Positions 53,478-62,900 of a stretch of DNA of 64,000 nucleotides are shown here, one piece after another. Below the pieces are notes generated by a model that was not told where the DNA came from, did not search any database, and was given only the letters and a program-made list of their open reading frames with translations. Position 1 is the first letter of the stretch. Every line of letters starts with the position of its first letter. The translations under genes were made by a program, and so were the position numbers. The DNA is from PVC group bacterium (GTDB lineage: Bacteria; Verrucomicrobiota; Kiritimatiellia; CAIKKV01): positions 1 through 64,000 of the forward strand of contig CAMDGM010000015.1 in the NCBI GenBank assembly GCA_945898015.1. The letters run 5' to 3'.

Positions 53478-55607
53478 ATGCAACTCCACTGTGAACCTCT
53501 CTCCGTTCTCGGCTCCCGGCATGGCATCATCGTCGACCCCATTGCCCATCGGCTCCGCCTGATTCGCTTCGATCCCTACACCCGGCTTCCGGCGGCACAG
53601 GTCTCGGCCGGCGCCATCATCCACGGCCAGCGACGGGTCTTTCCGCTGGGCGGCGCGGGCCAGCCGTTCGACTTCACCGATCAGCGCATCACGCCCTGCT
53701 CCATCCGGCTGATCGGCGTGGATGCGGAGTCGGCGCTGAAAGTCAGCCTCACCTTCATCACCCCCTTCCTTCCACGCGATCCGGATTTCTCCACGACCCC
53801 GATTCTCGGCATCCGCCTGGACGTGGAACATCTGCCCGGTCACTTCCGCTGGAACGCCAAAATCAACCGCCCGGACGCCGTGGAGCTGTTCTTCGAAATC
53901 GGCGGCGAGGGCTTTAGCTTCACCCCGACCGCTCCCGATGCAGGCGATCTGCGGTTCACCAGCACCGCCTGGCGCCAGCCCAGCCCCCCGGCGGGCGAAA
54001 CCCTGCTGGAGGAAACCATTCCCCAACACGACCGGTTCGTAGGCCTCTCGGGCCAGGTCACGCCCACGGGTTTCAGCCGCCTCGTACAAACCGCGGAACC
54101 GGCCGGACAGTCCCTCACCCTCGCCTGGTGCACCCATCACGCCCCGGTGATGGACGTGTTCGGCAAGCGCCACCCCTTCCGGTTCACCCGCCGGTTCGCC
54201 GACCTGGCGGCCGTGACCGCCTGGGCCCGCACAGACGGGGCCTCCCTCTTCGCCAATGCGGAAAAAGTGGACGGCATCGTGGCCCAAAACTCCTGCTCAG
54301 CCGCCACGAACGCCCTCCTGGCCCAAACCCTTCACTCGTGGCTCATCAACACCTGGTGGCTCGACCGGGACGGCCGGGACTGGCTCTCCGTCTGGGAAGG
54401 CAACTGCCACTTCCACTCGACCGTGGACGTGGAATACACGCAAGCCCCCTTCTACCTCGCCCTCTGGCCCGAGCTGCTAGGCTATGAGCTGGATCACTGG
54501 CCCGAATTCGCACGCGACGGCTCGCTCATCCTCGGCAGCCGGGGCGCCGGGCTCCGCTTCCAGTCGCACGATGTCGGCGTCGGCGCCTCCGCCAACGGCC
54601 AGGCCTACCACCACGACATGGCAATCGAGGAAACCGCCAACTACGTGATCCTCCTTTTCCTCTACTGGCGGCGCACCGGCGACTTCTCGAAAATCCACGC
54701 CAACCGCTCCACGCTCCTCGACTACCTCGCCTTCATCACCGCCTGCGACACCACCGGCTCGGGCATTCCCGATCAAGGCGTCGCCAACACGGTGGACGAC
54801 GCCTCCCCCGCCATCCAATTCGGCCGCCAGCAAACCTACCTTGCCGTGAAATGCCTGGCCGTCTGGACCACGGCGGCCCTCATGCTCCGGGAACTGGGGG
54901 ACCCCGCCACCGCCACGGAGGCCGACGCACACGCCGCCCGCATCCGGCGCGCCGTGGAGCGGCGGGCCTGGAAAGGCGATCATTACGCCGTCCTGCTCAC
55001 CCCCGGCGGCAAGGGAATCCTTAATCCCTGGACCGGCAAGACGCTTGACCTGGATGAAATTCCCGGCTGGGACAGCGCACACATTTACACCGAAAACGCC
55101 ATGGCCGCCCTCGACATGGTCGGACTCGACCTGGGCCTGTCCCGCCGCCGGATCCGCACCGACCTGCGCGTGGCAGCCGAGGCGTGCCTGCGCGAATACG
55201 GCTGCATCCACACGGCCTACGCCCACAACACCCTCTCCGGCACGGTCATCGAAGGCCTGGTGGGCGCCGCGCTCAACCCCGGCTGGATTTCCATGAACCT
55301 GCTGCGGGACATGGCCGCGTTCTACCGGGGCGTGGACCTGCGCCCGTTGACGGACCGCTACTGGGCCTGGCAAACCACCACCAACGCCCAGCACCCCGTG
55401 GGCTTTTTCGAGACCTTCAACGGCAACAACCTCCACCTCTACCCGCGCGGCGTGGCGGTCTGGGGCTTTTTCGATGCGCTCGCGGGCCGGATCTTCGATG
55501 CGGTCCGGAACGAGGAATCCTTCCACCCGGCGTTTCCACAGGTCCGGGTCCCCATCCTGCTCGACGCCGACTGGAAACACGGAACCTGCCGAATGGCGCA
55601 ATCGTAA
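53478..55607 (+). CDS. Six-hairpin (alpha/alpha)6-barrel glycosidase-like protein
   Basis: The 709-residue protein without an obvious signal peptide has a beta-rich N-terminal half and a helical C-terminal half. The latter includes WLSVWEGNCHFHSTVDVEYT, ETANYVILLFLYWRRTGDF, DTTGSGIPDQGVANTVDDAS and SAHIYTENAMAALDM. This layout recalls GH52, GtaA/DUF4965 and other six-hairpin glycosidases. Conserved Asp/Glu in VEYT, GIPDQG and HIYTEN are candidate catalytic residues. The start at 53478 is 4 bp after the previous stop; earlier in-frame starts lie inside that gene. The substrate is unknown. Confidence 0.7.
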   Translation: MQLHCEPLSVLGSRHGIIVDPIAHRLRLIRFDPYTRLPAAQVSAGAIIHGQRRVFPLGGAGQPFDFTDQRITPCSIRLIGVDAESALKVSLTFITPFLPRDPDFSTTPILGIRLDVEHLPGHFRWNAKINRPDAVELFFEIGGEGFSFTPTAPDAGDLRFTSTAWRQPSPPAGETLLEETIPQHDRFVGLSGQVTPTGFSRLVQTAEPAGQSLTLAWCTHHAPVMDVFGKRHPFRFTRRFADLAAVTAWARTDGASLFANAEKVDGIVAQNSCSAATNALLAQTLHSWLINTWWLDRDGRDWLSVWEGNCHFHSTVDVEYTQAPFYLALWPELLGYELDHWPEFARDGSLILGSRGAGLRFQSHDVGVGASANGQAYHHDMAIEETANYVILLFLYWRRTGDFSKIHANRSTLLDYLAFITACDTTGSGIPDQGVANTVDDASPAIQFGRQQTYLAVKCLAVWTTAALMLRELGDPATATEADAHAARIRRAVERRAWKGDHYAVLLTPGGKGILNPWTGKTLDLDEIPGWDSAHIYTENAMAALDMVGLDLGLSRRRIRTDLRVAAEACLREYGCIHTAYAHNTLSGTVIEGLVGAALNPGWISMNLLRDMAAFYRGVDLRPLTDRYWAWQTTTNAQHPVGFFETFNGNNLHLYPRGVAVWGFFDALAGRIFDAVRNEESFHPAFPQVRVPILLDADWKHGTCRMAQS

Positions 55608-55644
55608 CCTTCTCGTTGTCTTAACCACCCCTAAAACGGAACCC

Positions 55645-56733
55645 ATGACCATGACAGACCTTCGGCTCGCACATATCGGCTGGCTCACCAACGACAACGG
55701 ACCGGGCTACAAGACCGTCGCCTGGTGCGACATCAACGAGTCCAAAATGACCGCCGCCAAAGGCAAACACCCCCACATCACGATGTACACCGACTATCGC
55801 GTGATGATTCAGAACGAGAAACTGGACGCCGTCTTCATCTCCACCCCGAACTTCGTTCACGCCGCACAGGCCGTGGCATTCCTGGATGCCGGCGTAAACG
55901 TGTTCCTTGAGAAACCCATGGGCATCAACAAGGAGGAGTGCGATGCGGTGCTTCAGGCCGCCACCCGCAACAACCGCATTTGCGTCATCGACTTCGAGCT
56001 CCGAGTCTCGTTCTTCGCCAAACGCCTCCGGGAGGTGATCGAGGGCGGGCTTTATGGCGCCCTCAAGCGCCTCGAATTCATCCACTACCGCGGTTGCTGG
56101 CTCGAGGAGGGAAACGGAATCTGGCGCACGCGGCCCGAAAAGAGTGGCGGCCTCTATTTCATGGAGCCCATCCACGAAGTGGACATATTCCGCCAGTTCG
56201 GCGGGGAAATCACCGCCGTCCAAAGCGTGGCAGGCCCCAACGTCCTGCCCCAGTACCGGTTTCAAGACAACGTCTGCTCCCACTTCTTTTTTGCAAACGG
56301 CGCCTTGGGCACCCTCCTCACCTCGCATACCCACAGCGCCTTCACCACCGATCCCGCGAAATGGAACCGCGACATGGGCCACAGCATGGACCTGGTCCTG
56401 ACATTTGAAAAAGGCTCGGTCGGAGTGGACCTGCTGGCCTTGAAAGTCACGTGCAACAAGTTCGTGGAATACCCCGCCGGCACGGGCGCCACGCGCGTCG
56501 AGTTCGATCATCTCGAGGATTACACCACGCTGGGATCGACCGCCTTTCACCATGACATTGGCGCCATGCACCGGGAATTCATACAACGCCTGATGACCGG
56601 CCAAACGCCAGTCGTCACCACACTCGATGCCTGGAAAACCCACAGGGTCTGCCTCGCCGCCGAACAATCCGTCCGAGAGGAAGGGCGCCGGGTCGCCGTG
56701 GACTTCACCCTGCCCCGGGGCGTGAACGGGTAA
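55645..56733 (+). CDS. Gfo/Idh/MocA-family oxidoreductase with shortened Rossmann start
   Basis: The 362-residue dehydrogenase-like protein keeps the family's VFISTPNFVHAAQAVAFLDA, the Lys in VFLEKPMGINKEE and the late IHEVDIFRQFGG with catalytic-type His. The usual N-terminal GxGxxG loop is missing. The first strand (LRLAHIGWLTNDNGPGYKTV) runs almost directly into AWCDINESK, about 10-15 residues shorter than normal. It may bind NAD(P) differently or not at all. It follows two glycosidase-type genes and probably handles a released sugar. Confidence 0.85.
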   Translation: MTMTDLRLAHIGWLTNDNGPGYKTVAWCDINESKMTAAKGKHPHITMYTDYRVMIQNEKLDAVFISTPNFVHAAQAVAFLDAGVNVFLEKPMGINKEECDAVLQAATRNNRICVIDFELRVSFFAKRLREVIEGGLYGALKRLEFIHYRGCWLEEGNGIWRTRPEKSGGLYFMEPIHEVDIFRQFGGEITAVQSVAGPNVLPQYRFQDNVCSHFFFANGALGTLLTSHTHSAFTTDPAKWNRDMGHSMDLVLTFEKGSVGVDLLALKVTCNKFVEYPAGTGATRVEFDHLEDYTTLGSTAFHHDIGAMHREFIQRLMTGQTPVVTTLDAWKTHRVCLAAEQSVREEGRRVAVDFTLPRGVNG

Positions 56734-56763
56734 ACACCGCCCACTCGACATGAAAAAATGAAA

Positions 56764-56791
56764 CGGCCGGGATACCGAAGCATCCCGGCCG
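56764..56791. terminator. Bidirectional intrinsic terminator
   Basis: CGGCCGGGAT (56764-56773) and ATCCCGGCCG (56782-56791) form a perfect 10-bp stem; on the minus strand the loop contains C(TTCG)G. Followed by TTTCATTTTTT on the minus strand, it should end the 56809-57372 transcript, and it also lies 30 bp past the oxidoreductase stop on the plus strand. Confidence 0.8.
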
Positions 56792-56808
56792 ATTCGATTC
56801 GTTCTGTT

Positions 56809-57372
56809 TTAGAGGGCCGCGACCGGATACAGCAACCGACTGACCAGGTTGGCGATGACCAACAGCCCCAACCCCTGCTGCAACATGCACCGCAGTCCGA
56901 TGCCTTCGGCCTCGCTCAGCAAGATGTGGCCCTTGAAGCCCTCCTTGCCGTCCCCTTTGCTCTTGCGGGATATATCCAGCGAATACCCCGTCGGATCCGC
57001 GTTCTTGCGAAATCCGATCACGGTCGTCATATCGCCGGCATCATGATACAAACCCTTCCCGCCCTTGACCGACTCGGCCCTGCCTTCCAGCACGGTCAGC
57101 AATTCCCCGGCGTCCATGAAATCAATCTTCACGGTCGCGCGGTTCTGCCAGTCGAACGTGGCGGCGGTGCGGGCACCGTCTTCACTCCGGGACGATGCCG
57201 TCTTCTGCTTGGCCATCTCGAGGAAAAAACAGCTGTCGCGCTCTTCCTCGGGTCGGCGAAGTCGGAACGCCAACCGCACAGCGGCCCCCGTTCCGGCTTG
57301 GGTGGGATGATAAAAGATCAGGCGATCATTGTACGTGAGCTTGCGAACATCCGTCGTAACAGGTTCAGTCAT
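56809..57372 (-). CDS. Conserved-looking protein, possibly Whirly-like nucleic-acid binder
   Basis: I do not firmly recognise this 187-residue protein. The first 120 residues alternate short beta strands and charged turns (LTYNDRLIFYHPTQAGTGAA, FRLRRPEEERDSCFFLEMAK). The C-terminus ends with a helix containing CMLQQGLGLLVIANLVSRLL. Two beta halves followed by a helix recall the Whirly/MRP single-stranded nucleic-acid-binding fold, but this is a guess from pattern. It is monocistronic with its own promoter and terminator, and AAGGA precedes the start. Confidence 0.6.
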   Translation of the reverse strand: MTEPVTTDVRKLTYNDRLIFYHPTQAGTGAAVRLAFRLRRPEEERDSCFFLEMAKQKTASSRSEDGARTAATFDWQNRATVKIDFMDAGELLTVLEGRAESVKGGKGLYHDAGDMTTVIGFRKNADPTGYSLDISRKSKGDGKEGFKGHILLSEAEGIGLRCMLQQGLGLLVIANLVSRLLYPVAAL

Positions 57373-57423
57373 GAATAGGGTCCTTCTGCTTGACGCAGGG
57401 CCCCTTCCGGAATGTCGAAGAAA

Positions 57424-57451
57424 AATCTACCAAATCTGCCGATCCGGTCAA
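57424..57451 (-). promoter_or_regulatory. Putative promoter of the 56809-57372 gene
   Basis: On the minus strand TTGACC (57451-57446), 16 bp, TAGATT (57429-57424), 52 bp before the start codon. The AT-rich tandem repeat at 57454-57477 lies directly upstream of the -35. Confidence 0.45.
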
Positions 57452-57453
57452 GC

Positions 57454-57477
57454 GATTAATATACGGATTAATATACG
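57454..57477. repeat. Two exact tandem copies of a 12-bp AT-rich motif
   Basis: GATTAATATACG is repeated head to tail between the divergent starts at 57372 (minus) and 57573 (plus). It could be an operator for either gene or an UP-like element for the minus promoter. Confidence 0.6.
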
Positions 57478-57518
57478 GAATTCGCCCCTGTTCGTACCGC
57501 ATTACCCCTGCATTTCGG

Positions 57519-57547
57519 TTGCATCCGGGAGTCAATCTTTATAGCAT
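57519..57547 (+). promoter_or_regulatory. Possible promoter of the rml operon
   Basis: TTGCAT (57519-57524), 17 bp, TAGCAT (57542-57547) upstream of rmlA. Both boxes match only four of six consensus positions. Confidence 0.3.
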
Positions 57548-57572
57548 ATCCGCAATCGAAAAAAGGATGCAT

Positions 57573-58445
57573 ATGCCCCGAAAAGGAATCATTTTGGCCG
57601 GTGGCGCCGGAACGCGCCTGTTCCCGGCCACTCAGGTTGTCTGCAAGCAATTGCTGCCGATTTACGACAAGCCCATGATCTACTACCCCCTGTCCACGCT
57701 CATGCTGGCGGGCATCCGGGATATTCTCCTCATCTCCACGCCAGAGACGACCCCTCTCTTCCAGAATCTGTTTGGAGACGGCTCCCAGCTCGGCCTCTCC
57801 ATCTCCTACAAGGTCCAGAACGTCCCGAACGGGCTGGCCCAGGCCTTTGTGCTGGGCCGTGAATTCATCGGGAATGATCCGGTATGCCTGATCCTGGGCG
57901 ACAACATTTTCTATGGCGACGGGCTCACGCGCATGCTCCAGCAGGTATCGGAATCCTCCGGCGCCACGGTGTTCGGCTATCGTGTCCATGACCCCGAGCG
58001 CTACGGCGTCGTGGAATTCGACGCCCAGGGGAAGGCGATCTCCATCGAAGAAAAACCGAAAACGCCCAAATCCAACTACGCGGTCGTAGGCCTCTATTAT
58101 TATGACAACGACGTCGTCCAGGTGGCCGCATCACTGAAGCCCTCCCCCCGGGGCGAATACGAAATCACGGATGTGAACGCCCATTATCTGAGCCAAAACA
58201 AACTTCAAGTCCGGGTCATGAGCCGCGGATTGGCGTGGCTCGACACGGGCACCCATGACTCCCTGGCCGATGCCACCGCCTTCGTGAAGGCCATTGAAGA
58301 CCGGACCGGGCTGAAAATCGGCTGCATCGAGGAAATAGCCTTCCGCATGGGATTCATCGACAAGGCCCAGCTGGCCTCCCTGGGCAAGGCCCTGGCAAAG
58401 TCCGCCTATGGCCAATACATCGAACGCCTGGTTCTTCACCCCTAA
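57573..58445 (+). CDS. rmlA: Glucose-1-phosphate thymidylyltransferase
   Basis: The 290-residue enzyme makes dTDP-glucose, the first step of dTDP-L-rhamnose synthesis. The nucleotide loop is [14 protein letters not shown], with [18 protein letters not shown], the metal-binding Asp in [10 protein letters not shown], and [10 protein letters not shown]. The length is standard. AAGGA lies 5 bp before ATG 57573; an ATG two codons earlier is the alternative. It is followed by rmlD and rmlC. Confidence 0.96.
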   Translation: MPRKGIILAGGAGTRLFPATQVVCKQLLPIYDKPMIYYPLSTLMLAGIRDILLISTPETTPLFQNLFGDGSQLGLSISYKVQNVPNGLAQAFVLGREFIGNDPVCLILGDNIFYGDGLTRMLQQVSESSGATVFGYRVHDPERYGVVEFDAQGKAISIEEKPKTPKSNYAVVGLYYYDNDVVQVAASLKPSPRGEYEITDVNAHYLSQNKLQVRVMSRGLAWLDTGTHDSLADATAFVKAIEDRTGLKIGCIEEIAFRMGFIDKAQLASLGKALAKSAYGQYIERLVLHP

Positions 58446-58465
58446 GCCCCGCCGGAGTCATCCCC

Positions 58466-59311
58466 ATGCGCATCCTCATCACCGGCGGCAAAGGCATGCT
58501 GGGCCGGACGCTTTCCCGGACACTGGCCCGACACGACCTGCACGTGGCGGATCTTCCTGAAACCGACATCACCTCGCCCCGCGCCATCGACGCCGCGATT
58601 CGGGATTTCAAACCTGAGACGGTGATCCACGCCGCCGCCATGACCGCGGTGGACGCCTGCGAAACCAATCCTGACCTGGCGTTCAAGGTGAACGCCGTCG
58701 GCTCCGCCAATGTCGCCACCGCCTGCCACCACCACAAGGCCCGGTTAATCGCCCTCTCCACGGATTACGTGTTCGACGGCTCGCTCCCCCGCCCCTACCA
58801 CGAATGGGACAATCCCACCCCTTGCACGGTCTATGGCGCCAGCAAGCGAGCCGGCGAGACGGCCGTTCAAACACTGTGCCCGGATCACCTGATCATCCGA
58901 ATCGCCTGGCTCTATGGACCGGGCGGCCCCAGCTTCCTGCATACCATGCTGAAACTCGGGGCACAGACGGGCGACCCTTTGAAAATCGTGCGGGACCAGA
59001 TCGGCAACCCCACCTCCACCGACGCGGTGGCCCACCTGATCGAACGGCTCCTCGATGAACCGGTTTCCGGCATCCTTCATGGCTCCTGCGAGGGGGAGTG
59101 CTCCTGGTACGACTTCGCCTGCGAAATCTTCCGACACCGGCCCGCCGCACGCGAAATACGCCCCTGCTCCACCTCGGAATTTCCGCGGCCCGCGCCCCGC
59201 CCCGCAAATTCCCGCCTGGACAAACGCCATCTCCGCCTTCTGGGAATAGGCCTGATGCCGGACTGGAGGGAAGCCCTCTCCCAATTTTTCACGGAACACC
59301 CCGAGCTCTAG
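58466..59311 (+). CDS. rmlD: dTDP-4-dehydrorhamnose reductase
   Basis: The 281-residue short-chain dehydrogenase performs the last step of dTDP-L-rhamnose synthesis. The NAD(P) motif is ITGGKGMLGRTL. FKPETVIHAAAMTAVDACE, STDYVFDG and the catalytic YGASKRAGE (Tyr-x-x-x-Lys) follow. It lies 20 bp after rmlA and 9 bp before rmlC. No rmlB (dTDP-glucose dehydratase) is in the window, so that step is encoded elsewhere. Confidence 0.95.
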   Translation: MRILITGGKGMLGRTLSRTLARHDLHVADLPETDITSPRAIDAAIRDFKPETVIHAAAMTAVDACETNPDLAFKVNAVGSANVATACHHHKARLIALSTDYVFDGSLPRPYHEWDNPTPCTVYGASKRAGETAVQTLCPDHLIIRIAWLYGPGGPSFLHTMLKLGAQTGDPLKIVRDQIGNPTSTDAVAHLIERLLDEPVSGILHGSCEGECSWYDFACEIFRHRPAAREIRPCSTSEFPRPAPRPANSRLDKRHLRLLGIGLMPDWREALSQFFTEHPEL

Positions 59312-59320
59312 AGGTTTCTC

Positions 59321-59893
59321 ATGCCCTTCGATTTCCAGACGCTGGCCATTCCGGATGTGAAACTGGTGATTCCAAAAGTTTTTCCGGATCCCCGCGGCCT
59401 GTTCATGGAATCCTACAAGGAAAGCGCCTTTGCCGAGCAGGGCATCCGGGGCCCGTTCCCGCAGGACAACCAATCCACCTCACACCAGGGGGTGCTCCGA
59501 GGGTTGCATTTTCAAAAGGCACCGTATGCCCAGGCCAAGATGGTCCAGGTCCTGTCCGGTGTCATTTACGACGTGGTCGTGGATGTACGCCCCGGTTCCG
59601 CCACCCGGGGGCAATGGCTCGGCGTGACCTTAGATGCCGCCAAGCCCAGCCTGCTTTTCGTCCCGGAAGGCTTTGCCCATGGGTTCCTGGTCTTAAGCGA
59701 AAAGGCCCATGTTCTCTACAAGGCCTCCTCGGAATACCGGCCGGAAGCGGAAGGCGGAATCCTCTGGAACGACCCTGACCTGGCTATCACCTGGCCCCTG
59801 GCGAATCCCGTTTTATCGCCCAAAGACGCCATCCTCCCCCGCTTCAATGATTGCGCACCCGCATCGGGTTGTGCTATAAGAACAGACTTTTAA
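59321..59893 (+). CDS. rmlC: dTDP-4-dehydrorhamnose 3,5-epimerase
   Basis: The 190-residue cupin epimerase has DPRGLFMESYKESAF, the QDNQSTSHQGVLRGLHFQ signature with the catalytic His in the following strand region, DVVVDVRPGSATRG and FVPEGFAHGFLVLSE. Length and motifs are normal. It ends 23 bp before the smc start codon, whose ribosome site follows directly, so rml genes and smc may share a transcript. Confidence 0.95.
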   Translation: MPFDFQTLAIPDVKLVIPKVFPDPRGLFMESYKESAFAEQGIRGPFPQDNQSTSHQGVLRGLHFQKAPYAQAKMVQVLSGVIYDVVVDVRPGSATRGQWLGVTLDAAKPSLLFVPEGFAHGFLVLSEKAHVLYKASSEYRPEAEGGILWNDPDLAITWPLANPVLSPKDAILPRFNDCAPASGCAIRTDF

Positions 59894-59916
59894 CAGCCCG
59901 CCCAGGAGGGTGCCCC

Positions 59917-62900
59917 GTGTATTTGAAAAGCCTCGACATGACCGGCTTCAAAAGCTTCGCCGACCGGACCCGGTTAGAGTTTACGCCCGGCATGACGGCC
60001 ATTGTCGGTCCCAACGGCTGCGGAAAAAGCAACGTCTCCGACGCCGTCCGCTGGGTGCTCGGCGAACAAAGCGCCAAAGCCCTGCGCGGACACAAGATGG
60101 AAGACTGCATCTTCACCGGAACCGACTCCCGGAAACCGCTGAACCTTGCCGAAGTGAGCATCACCTTCTCCGAATGCGAAGGCGTCCTCCACTCCGATTA
60201 CGACGAAGTCACGGTCACCCGCCGGGTCTTCCGCTCCGGCGAAGGCCAATATTTCCTCAACAAAGTGCCCTGCCGCCTCAAGGACATCCACCGCCTGTTC
60301 ATGGGAACCGGCATCGGAACCTCCTCCTACTCCCTCATGGAGCAGGGGCGGATCGATCAAATCCTCAGCTCCCGCCCGGAAGACCGCCGGGAAGTATTCG
60401 AGGAAGCGAGCGGCATTACCAAATTCAAGGCCGACAAACGGGAATCCCTGCGCAAACTCGAGCAGACCGACCAGAACCTGTTACGCTTGCAGGATGTCAT
60501 CCGCGAAGTGAAGCGCCAGATTGGCTCCCTCCAGCGCCAGGCGGGAAAGGCCCGGCGCTACAAAGAGCACCGCGAGGAACTGAAGAAAGTCGAAGTCTGC
60601 GTCACCCGCGACCGCCTCCGTGCCATGGACTCGGAGCTTCAGGAACAAACCACGCGGTTGGAAAGCCTGTCCGCCACAGTGCAGGGGCTCCACACCGATC
60701 TGGAACACGCCGAGGCCGCAGATCACGAACTCCGCGCCACCATGGCCTCCACGGACCGGCGGACCGAAGACCAGATGCAGGTCTGCAGCGAATACCGCGC
60801 CCGACTGGAACAAACCCGCGCCCTGATCCGCGTGAATGCGGAGCGGATCGGCGAAATCAAGGCCCTTGCCGAACGGGACTCCGGCGACATCCTGCGCGCC
60901 AACGACCAGATCAAGCGTTTAAAGGACTCCCTGGTCTCGCTCGCGTCCGAAATCGAACTGGCCGAAGCCGGCCGTCAGGCCACCGAAGCGCAACTCAAGG
61001 AAAAGCAGGACCGCCTGACCGCCGTTGAAGCCCAGGCCGAGGGCGCCCGCCGCAAAGTCCAGGAACTCCGCAACGAATCCATGGACCTGGAAACACGCGG
61101 CTCCAAAGCCCAAAACGACTTGATGCAGATGGAGACGCGCGAACACGCCAACGTCCTGCGCCGCGAACGCCTCACCGTGGAACACACCCAGGTCGGGCGT
61201 ATGGCCGAGGCCTACCAGGAGCGCGACACCCAGATCCAGGCGGAACTGGACGCCCTGCGGGACAAAGTCGAACAATACGACGGCATCCTCGCCGCCCTGG
61301 CCGGCAATCGCGCACAGATGATCGAGCACGTCGAAAAAATCCGCTCGGAAGTCAACACCTTGCGCACGCAAGTCGCCTCCCGCCGGGCTCAAGTGGAAAT
61401 GCTGGCCGGACGCGAAGCCGCCGGGGAAGATTTTCCCGCCGGCGCCCGGATGGTCCTGGATGACGCCAATCCTCTCGCCCTCAACCGCGATCGGATTGTC
61501 GGCTCGCTGGCCGGACAAATCGATGCCGATCCTGAATATCGCACCGCCTTGCAGGCCGTGCTCAGGATCTGGGCCGATGCCGTGGTCGTAGCCGATCCCG
61601 AAGCCGCGCTTCAAATTCTCTCCCGCCTGCAGGATAAATCGGAAGGAGCCGCACGCCTCCTCTCTGCCTCCCTTCCCCGGCGCGATCCGCGCCCCCCCGC
61701 GATTCTGCCTGACGGTGGAGAGCCACTCGCCGCCCACGTCCGATGCCCCGACAGCCTCCGGCCCCTGATTGAGGCGCTTCTTGAAAATGTCACGGTCTGG
61801 GGTGACCGCAGCCGGATCCCCCATCCCATCCCCGACGGAGCCACCATCGTCACCCGCGATGGCGCCCTGCTGCGGCACGGCTGGATGTTTGAATTCTGGA
61901 TGCCCGACACCGCCGGATCGGACCCCATGTCCCGGAAACTCCTCTCGGCCCAGCTCCAGGAGGAAACCGACCGACTCACGCGTGATTTCGACAAACGGGA
62001 AGAAACCCTGCACGCCCTGGCCGCGGAGGGGGTCACGATCGAGCATTCCACAACCGAGGCAAGGTCTGCCTGGGATGAATACCGCAGGATGCTGGCCCAG
62101 AAGGAAGGCGAAGCTCAAATCGTGAGGCAGGAAGGCGCCCAATCCAAAAAACGCCTGGAAACGGTGACCTGGGAACTTGAGGAACTGAAGAAGCAGACCG
62201 CCGGAAGCACCGCCGAGCAGCAGTCCCTGGCCGAAAAGCTGGCCGCCCTCTCGGATCGTCGAGCCCAGGTCCGCGCCGATGTGGAGTCCGTCTCCCGCCA
62301 GTGGCAGGAACTGGAGAAAACCCGCACCGACCTCTACTCCGTCGTCTCCGAGCAACGCGTCGCCTTCACGGAATGCCGCCAGAAATTCGACTATCTGCGC
62401 AGCCAGCAGGAACCGCTTCGCGCCCGGATCGACGAACTCGCCTCGCTTGTCCAGGGAAGATCTGAAGGCTTATCGACGCACGAAGCCGCCCTTTTGCGGC
62501 TTCAACAAGCCCGTGACGACGCCGAAGAGCACGCCCCCGAAATGGAAGCGGCGCTCGAGGAAAAGACAGCCGAAATGGAGGTGCTGCGCCGCATCAAACA
62601 GGAACAGGCCGGCAACCTGCGGGATTCGGAAAGCCAGATCACCCAGCGCCGCCAGGGCTTGGACGCCGTTCGGGATGAACGAGCCCGCCTGGAAGTCAAG
62701 CACACCGAAACCCGGATGTATCGCGAAAACCTGGCGAGCCGGGTCGCCGGCGAATACGCCATGACCATCGACGAAATTCTCCGGTCGCCTGAACCGGCAT
62801 GGGAAGGTGACCAACGCCCTTCCCCCGAAGCGCTCGAAGGCATGATCGCCGAGTTGCGCGCCCGGATCGAGGCCATGGGACCGGTCAACCTCGTCGCCAT

